Assembly: GCA_002683015.1 (NCBI GenBank)
Contig: NYSO01000069.1
Span: 1 to 9,735, forward strand
Direction of reading: 5' to 3'
Origin: Rhodobiaceae bacterium
GTDB lineage: Bacteria > Pseudomonadota > Alphaproteobacteria > MED-G09
DNA: 9,735 nt
A program made the translations under genes and the position numbers. Shown here piece after piece: positions 1-6,595 of the stretch. Below the pieces are notes generated by a model. It made no database searches, had not been told where the DNA came from, and saw nothing but the letters and a program-made list of their open reading frames with translations. Within the stretch, counting starts at the first letter, position 1, and each line of letters starts with the position of its first letter.

Positions 1-643
1 CACTTGATATCATTTCAAGAGGTTTTGAACCTGCAGACCAAAAAATAACATGGTCTTTGATTGTATCTAACTTAGCAAATGCTCTGTCAATACCTTCAGG
101 TGTACTCATTACTTTGTATACATCTTTGTGCTTAACTCCATCAGCAACTAAAGCCATCTCGATTGTAGCATTAGCCCAAGTATGGATTGCTCTTTTTCCT
201 GGGAACTTTTTAACATCAAAAAAGTCTTTGATTGTTTTTGGTTTTTTTCCAGGAAATGCACTTTTGCTATAAAATGCAGTGTATGCCCAAAAAATTTGTG
301 GTGCAACACACTCAGATACAGGTCCAGCGATCATATCATCTATAAATTCACTTTGATCTAATTTAACGAATAAACCTTCGTCACAACCTGTAACACCTTG
401 GTCTGGCAGGATATCTACTACATCCCAAGTAACATTGCCAGCTTCCACTTGTGCTTTAATTTCTCCTAAACCACCATTGTAGTTTTCAACATTAACTTTA
501 CCATTCCAATTGTTGATGTATCCTTTTTGTTGCGCAGCTGTATATGCTCCACCCCAAGAAACGAAAGTAATATCTGCGTATGCAGAAGATACTAGCGCTA
601 AAGACAACAATGAAAAGAAAGCTATTTTTATTTTCTTAATCAT
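1..643 (-). CDS. potD: ABC transporter periplasmic substrate-binding protein, PotD-like (3' part beyond window)
   Basis: Reading the minus strand from the ATG at 641-643 gives an unbroken frame of 214 codons to the left edge; the C-terminal part is outside the window. The product begins with a classic Sec signal peptide (MIKKIK, a hydrophobic stretch, then cleavage after SSAYA at about residue 23). The mature protein opens with DITFVSWGGAYTAAQQ, the usual start of family 1 extracellular binding proteins of the spermidine/putrescine type, and continues with WDVVDILPD and FWAYTAFYSK segments typical of that family. It should bind a small cationic solute in the periplasm and deliver it to a PotBC-like permease, presumably encoded further left. 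It follows the ATPase gene on the same strand by 107 bases. It has its own good ribosome binding site. The ligand cannot be read from the sequence: polyamine is the family default, but related proteins bind other amines. Confidence 0.88.
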   Translation of the reverse strand, partial: MIKKIKIAFFSLLSLALVSSAYADITFVSWGGAYTAAQQKGYINNWNGKVNVENYNGGLGEIKAQVEAGNVTWDVVDILPDQGVTGCDEGLFVKLDQSEFIDDMIAGPVSECVAPQIFWAYTAFYSKSAFPGKKPKTIKDFFDVKKFPGKRAIHTWANATIEMALVADGVKHKDVYKVMSTPEGIDRAFAKLDTIKDHVIFWSAGSKPLEMISS

Positions 644-648
644 ATTTT

Positions 649-653
649 TCCTT
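649..653 (-). promoter_or_regulatory. Ribosome binding site of the PotD-like gene
   Basis: On the minus strand AAGGA lies five bases before the ATG at 643. It is one of the clearer Shine-Dalgarno sequences in the window; the upstream ATPase gene has none. This fits strong translation of the binding protein, which ABC importers usually need in excess. It also supports the start chosen for the signal peptide. Confidence 0.7.
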
Positions 654-686
654 ATTTTATTGTTAAACTTAAGTTTTTATATTTAT

Positions 687-715
687 ATTAAAGCACATCT
701 CAAGACTGACTACAA
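687..715 (-). promoter_or_regulatory. Weak candidate promoter before the PotD-like gene
   Basis: The 107 bases between the ATPase stop and the binding-protein start hold, on the minus strand, TTGTAG (710-715) and TTTAAT (687-692) separated by 17 bases. This resembles a sigma-70 promoter placed about 40 bases before the ATG. In sequence this AT-rich, matches of this quality arise by chance, so it is only a candidate. No GC-rich hairpin with a U-run is visible in the gap, so read-through from potA is also expected. Confidence 0.25.
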
Positions 716-750
716 AACTTTTTTTTTTGATGAAATAAGATTTTTTAAAA

Positions 751-1836
751 TTATCTAGCTTCTAAAGCTCTAGAATCCTCAGTTTTCCATGATAGTTTCA
801 CAGAACTACCTTCGGATAAATTAAGACTCAAATGCGAATTAGGAACTTTTACAATAAATTGATCATTACCACAAATTTCTAATCTAGTTCTAATGTGGTC
901 ACCCAAATAAATTAATTCTTTAACTGTTGCATCAAAATTATTATCAAATTTTTCATTAGAATTTATATAAACTCTCTCAGGTCTTAATGATATTAGAGAA
1001 TTATCTCCAACATTATTAATATTTATTTTCAAGGCTTTAATATTTTCTCCAGTATTTGTTTCAACTACACATATTTCACCATTTATTGATTTAACTTTCC
1101 CGTTTATTTGATTATTTTCTCCAATAAACTGAGCAACAAATGAACTGTTGGGTTTTTCATATAAAACATCCGGTGAAGATATTTGTTGAATTTTTCCTTC
1201 ATTAAATACTGCTATTCTATTAGACATTGTTAATGCTTCACTTTGATCATGTGTTACATAAACTACTGTAATACCAATATTCTCATGAATATGTTTAATT
1301 TCATATTGCATTTGCTCTCTTAAATTTTTATCTAACGCTCCCAAAGGTTCGTCCATTAAGACTAACCTTGGTTCAAATACTAGTGCTCTAGCTAAAGCAA
1401 CCCTTTGTTGTTGTCCTCCAGACAATTGTAAAGGCATTCTGTTACCAAACTCTCCTAATTCAACCATGTCTAACGCACTTTTCACTTTTTTTTCTATTTC
1501 ATTCGTCTCTACTTTTCTTACTTCTAGTGGAAACATTAAATTTTCTTTTACTGTCATATGTGGAAACAGCGCATAATTTTGGAATACCATTCCTATACCC
1601 CTTTTATTAGGCGGTATGTTACTTATTGGTTGGTTGTCTAAATATATTTCTCCGTTTGTCGGTGTCTCAAAGCCAGCTAACATCATTAAGCATGTTGTTT
1701 TTCCTGAGCCTGAAGGACCTAACATTGTTAAAAATTCTCCTTTAGCAATATCTAGATTTAAATTTTTGACCACTAAGAGTTCACCATCATAGCTTTTGTC
1801 AACTTTTTCAAACTTTACAAATTCTTTATTGTTCAT
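751..1836 (-). CDS. potA: ABC transporter ATP-binding protein, PotA-type
   Basis: Cytoplasmic ATPase subunit of a polyamine-type ABC importer; it hydrolyses ATP to drive solute import with a membrane permease pair and the binding protein encoded next. At 361 residues it has the usual PotA length. Visible motifs in order are Walker A GPSGSGKT (about 40-47), the Q-loop glutamine in VFQNYALFPHMTV (Q86), the signature LSGGQQQR (138-145), Walker B LVLMDEP (158-164), the D-loop GALD (166-169) and the H-loop histidine in VTHDQSEAL (H196). A C-terminal TOBE-like regulatory domain follows from about 240, with the typical SLRPERV motif. All catalytic residues are present. The ATG at 1836 is the only sensible start, since the next Met is far inside the nucleotide-binding domain, yet it has no Shine-Dalgarno sequence. 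It is the first gene of its transcript, and a 10-bp stem-loop sits 23 bases upstream. The substrate could be another cationic amine; the ATPase does not define it. Confidence 0.92.
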   Translation of the reverse strand: MNNKEFVKFEKVDKSYDGELLVVKNLNLDIAKGEFLTMLGPSGSGKTTCLMMLAGFETPTNGEIYLDNQPISNIPPNKRGIGMVFQNYALFPHMTVKENLMFPLEVRKVETNEIEKKVKSALDMVELGEFGNRMPLQLSGGQQQRVALARALVFEPRLVLMDEPLGALDKNLREQMQYEIKHIHENIGITVVYVTHDQSEALTMSNRIAVFNEGKIQQISSPDVLYEKPNSSFVAQFIGENNQINGKVKSINGEICVVETNTGENIKALKININNVGDNSLISLRPERVYINSNEKFDNNFDATVKELIYLGDHIRTRLEICGNDQFIVKVPNSHLSLNLSEGSSVKLSWKTEDSRALEAR

Positions 1837-2064
1837 AATTTATTATTAAAAATTAATTTAGACTTAAAACATTTGCATAAAATAATTTCAAGTCTTATTA
1901 ATTAGTTTTTGATATAAAGTTTCTAAGGAAAATCAGGAATTTATGAAAATAAACTGCCCTTCATTAGCATAGTCTATTAATTATATGCCTCACTAACAAA
2001 ATTTCCTATCTAATTGTATATATAATTTTAAAAGGTATAAATAAAAAATATCAATAGTCCTAAA
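1837..2064. promoter_or_regulatory. Divergent intergenic region between potA and the TPR gene
   Basis: This 228-base stretch, the longest non-coding one in the window, must hold the promoters of both flanking units. Perfect TATAAT hexamers occur on the minus strand at 1980-1985 (toward potA) and on the plus strand at 2021-2026 (toward the TPR gene). A second plus-strand option pairs TTGTAT (2014-2019) with TATAAA (2036-2041) across 16 bases. None has a convincing -35 box at the right distance except weakly the last, so exact promoter positions are uncertain. The potA-proximal part holds the stem-loop listed separately. I see no tRNA and no longer open frame. Confidence 0.4.
1860..1895 (-). 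promoter_or_regulatory. Stem-loop in the potA leader (10-bp inverted repeat)
   Basis: On the plus strand AGACTTAAAA (1860-1869) and TTTCAAGTCT (1886-1895) are inverted copies with one mismatch, separated by 16 bases. Transcribed from the minus strand the mismatch becomes a G-U wobble, so the RNA can form an uninterrupted 10-bp stem. It ends 23 bases before the potA ATG, inside the region expected to be the mRNA leader. That leader has no Shine-Dalgarno sequence. It may be a regulatory RNA element or a DNA operator. It is not followed by a clean U-run, so a simple terminator is less likely. I do not recognise a known riboswitch class in it. Confidence 0.45.
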
Positions 2065-2625
2065 ATGAATAAAGTAATATTTATTGTAATAGTCAGTTTT
2101 CTTCTTTTTAATAATATTAATGCTGAAGAAAAAAATAAAGAATTAGATAGCCTATTTACTCAACTCAAAACCAACGATTATATTTTTGCGTTAAAAACAG
2201 AAAAAAAAATTTGGAAAATTTGGTCGACTCATCCATCAGATGATAGAAAAGGTATTAGGCTAACAAATATGTTAGCTCAAGGAGATTTGCTAATAAGAAA
2301 GAAAGAATTTGATAAAGCAATCAACATTTTTTCTTTAATAATTTCAATAGATTCAAATTGGGCCGAAGCATGGAATAAACGTGCTACAGTATTATATTTA
2401 TCTGGTAGATATGAAGACTCTATTAAGGATATAAAAAAAGTACTTCAGCTTGAACCACGTCATTTTGGTGCTTTATCAGGGTTTAGTTTAAATCAAATAG
2501 AATTAAAAAACTATAAAGCAGCTTTAAAAAGTTATCAAGAGGCACAAAAAATATATCCTACTATGGAGGCACCAAAAAAAATGATTCCAATGCTCAAAGA
2601 ATTAATTAATGGTCAAAAGATTTAA
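2065..2625 (+). CDS. Exported tetratricopeptide repeat protein
   Basis: The 186-residue product starts with a signal peptide (MNKVIFIVIVSFLLF, cleavage probably after INA at residue 20), so it should act in the periplasm. Two clear TPR units follow at about 65-98 and 99-132, with a weaker third at about 133-166. The motifs EAWNKRAT and EPRHFGALSG are, as I recall, hallmarks of a small TPR family widespread in alphaproteobacteria whose function is unknown; a scaffolding or assembly role is only a guess. The ATG at 2065 is supported by the signal peptide, although no Shine-Dalgarno sequence precedes it (bases before it read TCCTAAA). Its last codons overlap the start of the sugar-dehydrogenase frame, so the two are probably co-transcribed and translationally coupled. 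Confidence 0.82.
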   Translation: MNKVIFIVIVSFLLFNNINAEEKNKELDSLFTQLKTNDYIFALKTEKKIWKIWSTHPSDDRKGIRLTNMLAQGDLLIRKKEFDKAINIFSLIISIDSNWAEAWNKRATVLYLSGRYEDSIKDIKKVLQLEPRHFGALSGFSLNQIELKNYKAALKSYQEAQKIYPTMEAPKKMIPMLKELINGQKI

Positions 2626-3739
2626 GATGTTTTTAAAAAAGTTTAAGATTTTAAAAAATATTTTTTTTATAATCTGTATTAGCTTATTAATTAATTCAAA
2701 AGTTTATGGGAATGAATACGTATTTACAAAAATAACAGATTTGAATAGTCCATGGGGTATGTCATTTATAAACGAATATGAATTAATCATAACTGAACAA
2801 ACTGGAAATTTAATGATTGTAAATATAAATAATGGTAAAAAAAATAAAATAGAACACAATCTTAATTTCATTAAAATAGGTCAAGGAGGTTTGTTAGATG
2901 TGATTCATAAAGATAATTTTATATGGATTGCTTACACAGAAATCCGAGAACAATGGGAGATAAATGGCTTTTTTGGAACAATTACAAGTACCTCTATTGC
3001 AAAAGGTAAATTTGATAAAAGTAAGATATATTTTAAAAACATATTCCAAGCTGAACCACCATTAGAGGCTCCTCAGCACTTTGGCTCAAGATTAGAAATT
3101 AAAGAAGATTTTCTCTTTGCTTCAATCGGAGAAAGAGGTGAAGGTATGATTGCCCAAGATGGAACTCAACATCCAGGCAGTATTATTAGAATTCATACTG
3201 ACGGAAGTATTCCTAAAGATAATCCAAAGTTTCAGGATAAACCAAGTTGGTTGCCAGAAATATTTCAAATTGGAGTTCGTAATCCTCAAGGTTTAACACT
3301 ATCACCTTTTGATGAAAAAATTTATTTAAGCAACCATGGTGCAAGAGGCGGTGATTGGTTTGGAGAAGCAAAAAAAGGAGAAAACTATGGTTGGAAAATA
3401 TTAGGATGGGGAGGAACAAACTACTCAGGAACAGAAATTGGTCCCAAATGGAAGACTGGTTTCACTAAAGCTATCAAGTATTGGGTACCATCTATTGCTG
3501 TAAGCGCAATAACAATTTACCAAGGAAACGAATTTAAAGATTGGAATGGTCACGCTCTAATTACCTCACTCAAAGATAAATCTTTAAGAAAATTAGTTTT
3601 TAATGATTTATCAAATATTAAAGAAGAAATCATTTTTAAGGACAAAATTGGAAGAATTAGAGATATACAAATTCATCCGATTAATGGAAAAATTTATTTT
3701 TTAGCCGGTAAAAATCTTTGGTTAATGGAAAGAAAATAA
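2609..3739 (+). CDS. PQQ-dependent soluble aldose/glucose dehydrogenase-like protein (YliI/Asd type)
   Basis: Exported beta-propeller enzyme of the glucose/sorbosone dehydrogenase family (GSDH, Pfam PF07995), whose characterised members oxidise aldose sugars in the periplasm with PQQ and calcium. The full family pattern is visible: LNSPWGMSF (45-53), GQGGLLDV (91-98), QHFGSRL with a candidate catalytic His157, AQDGTQHPGSIIRIHTDGSIPKDNP (split over 182-206), GVRNPQGL with Arg224-Asn225 (222-229), HGARGGD (243-249), KKGENYGW (255-262), and GRIRD with Arg349 and Arg351 near the end. These correspond to PQQ-contacting positions of the family, so it looks active. A signal peptide covers about residues 7-34. 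Two starts are possible: ATG 2609, overlapping the TPR gene by 17 bases, or ATG 2627, one base after the TPR stop. The latter gives a more standard signal peptide (MFLKKFKILKN). The substrate is unknown, and no PQQ synthesis genes are in the window. Confidence 0.85.
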   Translation: MVKRFKMFLKKFKILKNIFFIICISLLINSKVYGNEYVFTKITDLNSPWGMSFINEYELIITEQTGNLMIVNINNGKKNKIEHNLNFIKIGQGGLLDVIHKDNFIWIAYTEIREQWEINGFFGTITSTSIAKGKFDKSKIYFKNIFQAEPPLEAPQHFGSRLEIKEDFLFASIGERGEGMIAQDGTQHPGSIIRIHTDGSIPKDNPKFQDKPSWLPEIFQIGVRNPQGLTLSPFDEKIYLSNHGARGGDWFGEAKKGENYGWKILGWGGTNYSGTEIGPKWKTGFTKAIKYWVPSIAVSAITIYQGNEFKDWNGHALITSLKDKSLRKLVFNDLSNIKEEIIFKDKIGRIRDIQIHPINGKIYFLAGKNLWLMERK

Positions 3740-3748
3740 ATATTGAGT

Positions 3749-4918
3749 CTAATTTTTTAAATAAAGCTCTTTAGGAAAATTACAAAATAACTCATAACCT
3801 TTATCTGTTACTCTAATCGCTTCAGATGCTTCAACACCCCAGTTTCCAAACTGCATTACAGCTATCATGTGAAAACAAACATTGGGCTCAAGCACTGTCA
3901 TATCTCCTTTATATATATTGAGAGTATGCTCTCCCCAATCAGGTGGATAACCAATACCGATCGAATACCCTGTTCTAGATTTCTTTTCTATTCCATATTT
4001 ATCTAAAATTTTCCAAAAAGCTTGGGCCACATCATCTGCTGTATTTCCTGGTTTGATTGCACTTATTCCAGCGTTTAAAGCCTCAATAGTTTTATTCATT
4101 GTATCAATCTTTAATTGATTAGGTTTTCCAAGCAGAACTGTTCTAGCCATTGGAGCATGGTATCTCTTATAAACTCCAGATAATTCAATAATTGTAGCCT
4201 CACCCTCTACAAATTTATCTTGTGTAGCGGTTAAGTGAGATGCTGAAGTACCCTTTCCAGTTGGTAGTAAAGTTGCAATACTGGAATATTCACCTCCAAA
4301 TTCTTCGGTGCCATAAAATAATGTTTTTTGAATTTCCCCTACAGCATCACACTGTCTTACACCTGGTTTAATTACTTCCATAGCAGTTTTCATTCCTTTT
4401 TCTGAAATTTTTGCTGCAGATTTCATAAAACCTATCTCAGCATCTGATTTAACTAATCTTGCCCAATTAACTAAACGATCACTATCTTTAATTTTTGCGT
4501 TGGGTAATCCTTGTTTGATTTTTTCATAACAGAATGCAGTAAAATAATGTGCATCCATTTCAACACCTATATTAAGCTTATCCCATTTTCTATCTTTGAT
4601 TATTTTAACTAAATAATCATAAGGATGTTTTGGCCATGTATGAATATAGTTTTCATCATAAACAATTACATTCTCGTTTTTTAAGTAAGTTTTTATATAT
4701 GCACCGCCCGCATCTTGTGCTCTTACAAAGCATAAAGGTTCATCAGAATTAATATGGACTAAAGCACACTGAGCATAATAAAAAGACCAAGCATCGTAGC
4801 CTGTTAAGTAATTCATGTTATTTGTGTCATGTGAGATTAAAAGATCGATGCCTTTTTCCTGCATCATCTTTTTAACTTTTATTAATCTTTGTTTGTATTC
4901 TTCTTTAGTGAATAGCAT
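3749..4918 (-). CDS. eutD: Ectoine hydrolase homologue, M24 (creatinase/aminopeptidase P) fold
   Basis: The 389-residue product matches EutD/DoeA, the cytosolic enzyme that opens the ring of ectoine to give N-acetyl-diaminobutyrate. Family segments recognised from memory: NMNYLTGYDAWSF (34-46), GVEMDAHYF (118-126), GLPNAK (137-142), ELSGVYKRYHAPMARTV (245-261), SRTGYSIGIGYPPDWGE (314-330) and a C-terminal GVEASEAIRVTD (361-372). The N-terminal creatinase-type domain covers about 1-155 and the pita-bread M24 domain the rest. Most canonical M24 metal ligands are absent: Pro256 stands where SDxTRT supplies an Asp, and Tyr318-Ser319 where the His should be. Glu245 replaces the first Asp and may match the active-site Glu of EutD. 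So it is not a normal Xaa-Pro peptidase. It overlaps the preceding eutA stop by one base (TAATG), implying translational coupling. Its 3' end lies nine bases from the convergent sugar-dehydrogenase stop. The true substrate could be an ectoine-like compound rather than ectoine itself. Confidence 0.82.
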   Translation of the reverse strand: MLFTKEEYKQRLIKVKKMMQEKGIDLLISHDTNNMNYLTGYDAWSFYYAQCALVHINSDEPLCFVRAQDAGGAYIKTYLKNENVIVYDENYIHTWPKHPYDYLVKIIKDRKWDKLNIGVEMDAHYFTAFCYEKIKQGLPNAKIKDSDRLVNWARLVKSDAEIGFMKSAAKISEKGMKTAMEVIKPGVRQCDAVGEIQKTLFYGTEEFGGEYSSIATLLPTGKGTSASHLTATQDKFVEGEATIIELSGVYKRYHAPMARTVLLGKPNQLKIDTMNKTIEALNAGISAIKPGNTADDVAQAFWKILDKYGIEKKSRTGYSIGIGYPPDWGEHTLNIYKGDMTVLEPNVCFHMIAVMQFGNWGVEASEAIRVTDKGYELFCNFPKELYLKN

Positions 4919-5664
4919 TAATTTACTTGGAATAATTTTCCAAACCCCTCTACTGAATTATTTTTCTTAATTTTCACAAGGGTATCCCAAATTAATGCCT
5001 GATTACTAGATAAAACTATGGTATTTAATTTTTTTTCTAATTTATCTATAATTTCTAAAACTGGTAGAGCAGTACATGAAACAAACAAAGCATCTGCTCC
5101 ATTCATGTCTATTTTTGAAAGAACATCATACAAGTAATCTTGGTCAACTTTTCCAATGTCATAGTCATCTTGAATGTCGAAGTATGAATTCGAAGTAACT
5201 TCAAAACCTTCGCTTTTAAAATAATCTAAAACATCATCATTTAATTTTTTATTGTATGGTGTAAAAATTGAAACTTTCTTAATATTTAATTTCTTTAACG
5301 CTTTAATAGCTGCGGTGCTTGGAGTTGAAACTTCTGCCATAGGTTTTGCTAGTTTGACTTTTTTTTCTATTGAGTCATGACCAGCTGCAATAGTACCCGA
5401 AGTACATCCATAAACCACACAATCCAAATCTTGGTCAGGTAAAATATCTTTAGTGACTTCCGTCACTTTATTAGCCATTTTGATCAGGTTTTCTTTCGTG
5501 AGAGGGTTGTAGCATTCAATACGATTAACAAAAAAATCAATTTTCCTATTTTTAATCACATTTATAAAATCTTTTTCAATCATAAAGTCACTTGCAAGAG
5601 CAATTAAGCCAACTCTAGGATTAGCTTGGCTGATAAACTTTGGATCTATTTTTGTTGAATTCAT
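4918..5664 (-). CDS. eutA: EutA-like protein, Asp/Glu racemase / maleate isomerase fold
   Basis: Cytosolic 248-residue protein of the Asp/Glu racemase superfamily (maleate cis-trans isomerase, arylmalonate decarboxylase, EutA). The two catalytic cysteines are visible in matching half-domains: YGCTSGT (C87) and VSCTALP (C197). EutA-like features are NPRVGLIALASD (15-26), the PSTAAIKAL segment (115-123), VSIFTPY (131-137) and LSSNQALIWDTL (218-229). In characterised ectoine clusters eutA accompanies eutBCDE; its exact reaction is, to my knowledge, not firmly settled, and stereochemical conversion of an ectoine-derived intermediate has been proposed. Here it directly precedes and overlaps eutD by one base. 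The start at 5664 is supported by length and by the short divergent region upstream, though no Shine-Dalgarno sequence is seen. Neighbourhood with eutD is the main reason for preferring EutA to a generic maleate isomerase. Confidence 0.78.
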   Translation of the reverse strand: MNSTKIDPKFISQANPRVGLIALASDFMIEKDFINVIKNRKIDFFVNRIECYNPLTKENLIKMANKVTEVTKDILPDQDLDCVVYGCTSGTIAAGHDSIEKKVKLAKPMAEVSTPSTAAIKALKKLNIKKVSIFTPYNKKLNDDVLDYFKSEGFEVTSNSYFDIQDDYDIGKVDQDYLYDVLSKIDMNGADALFVSCTALPVLEIIDKLEKKLNTIVLSSNQALIWDTLVKIKKNNSVEGFGKLFQVN

Positions 5665-5722
5665 ATTTTAAAAAGTGAATATACCACAAGTTCTTTAATA
5701 ATCATTAATATTAAAAGTAGGC
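5665..5722. promoter_or_regulatory. 58-bp divergent promoter region between eutA and the EamA gene
   Basis: The start codons of eutA (minus) and the DMT transporter (plus) are only 58 bases apart, so their promoters must overlap or interlock. It contains an imperfect inverted repeat, TTTAATA (5694-5700) and TATTAAA (5709-5715), separated by eight bases, which could be an operator seen by both units. The arms are pure A/T, so chance occurrence is quite possible. No regulator gene lies in the window. Confidence 0.35.
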
Positions 5723-6595
5723 ATGAATATAAAAGATACTTTTGTTGCTTCTCTTGTGCCTATTTTTTTGGGCTTTGGTTTTGTTATAGCAAAACCTGCA
5801 TTTGAGTCTTTCCCTCCTATTCTTTTGATGGGAATAAGGTTTATGTTTGCTGCATCATTATTAATTTGGTGGTTTCCAATCCCAAAAGGATATTTAAAAA
5901 GAATATTTGCTGCATCACTAGTAGCTAATACATTGCAATATAGTATTACGTATTCTGGTTTAGATTTAATTGACGCTTCCGCAGCCGTTCTTTTGGTTCA
6001 AACAGAAGTTCCATTTGGAGTTATTTTTGCTTACTTTATACTTAAAGAAAAACCAACTATTAGAGCTTTGATAGGAATAGCAATCGCCTTTGTAGGTGTT
6101 TATATTTTAACTGGATCTCCTAACTTGGATGGAAAATTTATTGGAATTGGTCTTACAATTTTAGGATCTGCTGTATGGGCTCTTGGGCAAGTTATGGTTA
6201 AACCTTTAAGTAAAGAAATAAATCCATTAGCTTTAGTTGCTTGGTTAGCGTTATTCTCTGGACCAATTCTAGTAATGTTGTCTGCAATAATTGATGGAAA
6301 TACAATTAATTATTTAACTAATGCTAAAGTTGATCATTGGATTATTGCAATTTATATTGGTTTCATTATGCAACCAATTACTTATGGTTGTTTCTATTAT
6401 GTTTTAAAAAATAATCCACTTTATAAAGTACTTCCTATTGTTACTATGGGTATTCCACCAACGGGATTATTAGCTGCAATTTTTCTTTTAGGAGAAAAAC
6501 CAACTCCAGAACTATTTGTAGGTGGTGCAATAATAATAGTGGGCGTAATTTTAATTGTATTTACAAAAAATAAAAAAGAAGAGGAAATAAAATGA
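5723..6595 (+). CDS. DMT-superfamily transporter, EamA family
   Basis: Inner-membrane protein of 290 residues, the standard EamA/RhaT length, with about ten hydrophobic helices arranged as two homologous five-helix repeats (about 1-131 and 141-282). Each repeat ends with the family-typical motif: FAYFILKEKPTIRALIGIAI (split at about 102-121) and FLLGEKPTPELFVGGAIIIVG (about 254-274). The C-terminus is a short charged tail (KNKKEEEIK). Members move small metabolites, often amino acids or nucleotide bases, in or out; direction and substrate cannot be read from sequence. The position is telling: it is divergent from eutA with 58 bases between, and its stop overlaps the next dehydrogenase gene by four bases (ATGA). 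A link to the solute handled by the neighbouring enzymes is therefore likely. Only a poor, too-close GTAGG precedes the ATG at 5723, which is chosen because the first helix begins within the first ten residues. Confidence 0.87.
   Translation: MNIKDTFVASLVPIFLGFGFVIAKPAFESFPPILLMGIRFMFAASLLIWWFPIPKGYLKRIFAASLVANTLQYSITYSGLDLIDASAAVLLVQTEVPFGVIFAYFILKEKPTIRALIGIAIAFVGVYILTGSPNLDGKFIGIGLTILGSAVWALGQVMVKPLSKEINPLALVAWLALFSGPILVMLSAIIDGNTINYLTNAKVDHWIIAIYIGFIMQPITYGCFYYVLKNNPLYKVLPIVTMGIPPTGLLAAIFLLGEKPTPELFVGGAIIIVGVILIVFTKNKKEEEIK
6581..6585 (+). promoter_or_regulatory. Ribosome binding site of the hydroxyacid dehydrogenase gene
   Basis: GAGGA lies six bases before the ATG at 6592, inside the 3' end of the transporter gene. 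It fixes the start of the dehydrogenase at the four-base ATGA overlap and suggests the gene is independently well translated as well as coupled. Confidence 0.75.

Noticed and set aside
644..750. Poly-A/T runs after potA considered as a terminator.
   Set aside because: There is an A-run on the minus strand but no preceding stem, and the orientation does not give a U-run after a hairpin in the potA transcript.
57..758. Two plus-strand open frames (57-272 and 510-758) opposite the left-edge gene.
   Set aside because: The minus strand encodes a continuous, clearly recognisable binding protein with a signal peptide here; the plus frames are its shadows, and the second runs into the intergenic gap.
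1943..1972. Nine-codon plus-strand micro-ORF (MKINCPSLA) with AGGA just upstream, in the potA/TPR intergenic region.
   Set aside because: It points away from potA and ends about 90 bases before the TPR gene. A chance ATG after an AGGA is common in AT-rich DNA, and there is no attenuator structure linked to it.
1837..2064. Short hairpin CATA/TATG near 1964-1987 considered as part of a riboswitch.
   Set aside because: The stem is only four or five pairs with a long loop, and I could not match the surrounding bases to any riboswitch core I know.
3740..3748. Possible bidirectional terminator between the convergent sugar dehydrogenase and eutD genes.
   Set aside because: Only nine bases separate the stops and no stable GC-containing hairpin can be drawn there.
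3749..4918. M24 protein considered as a DddP-type DMSP lyase, since DddP is also an M24-fold enzyme of marine bacteria.
   Set aside because: DddP is longer and keeps metal ligands; the present length, missing ligands and YPPDWGE-type motif fit EutD/DoeA much better.
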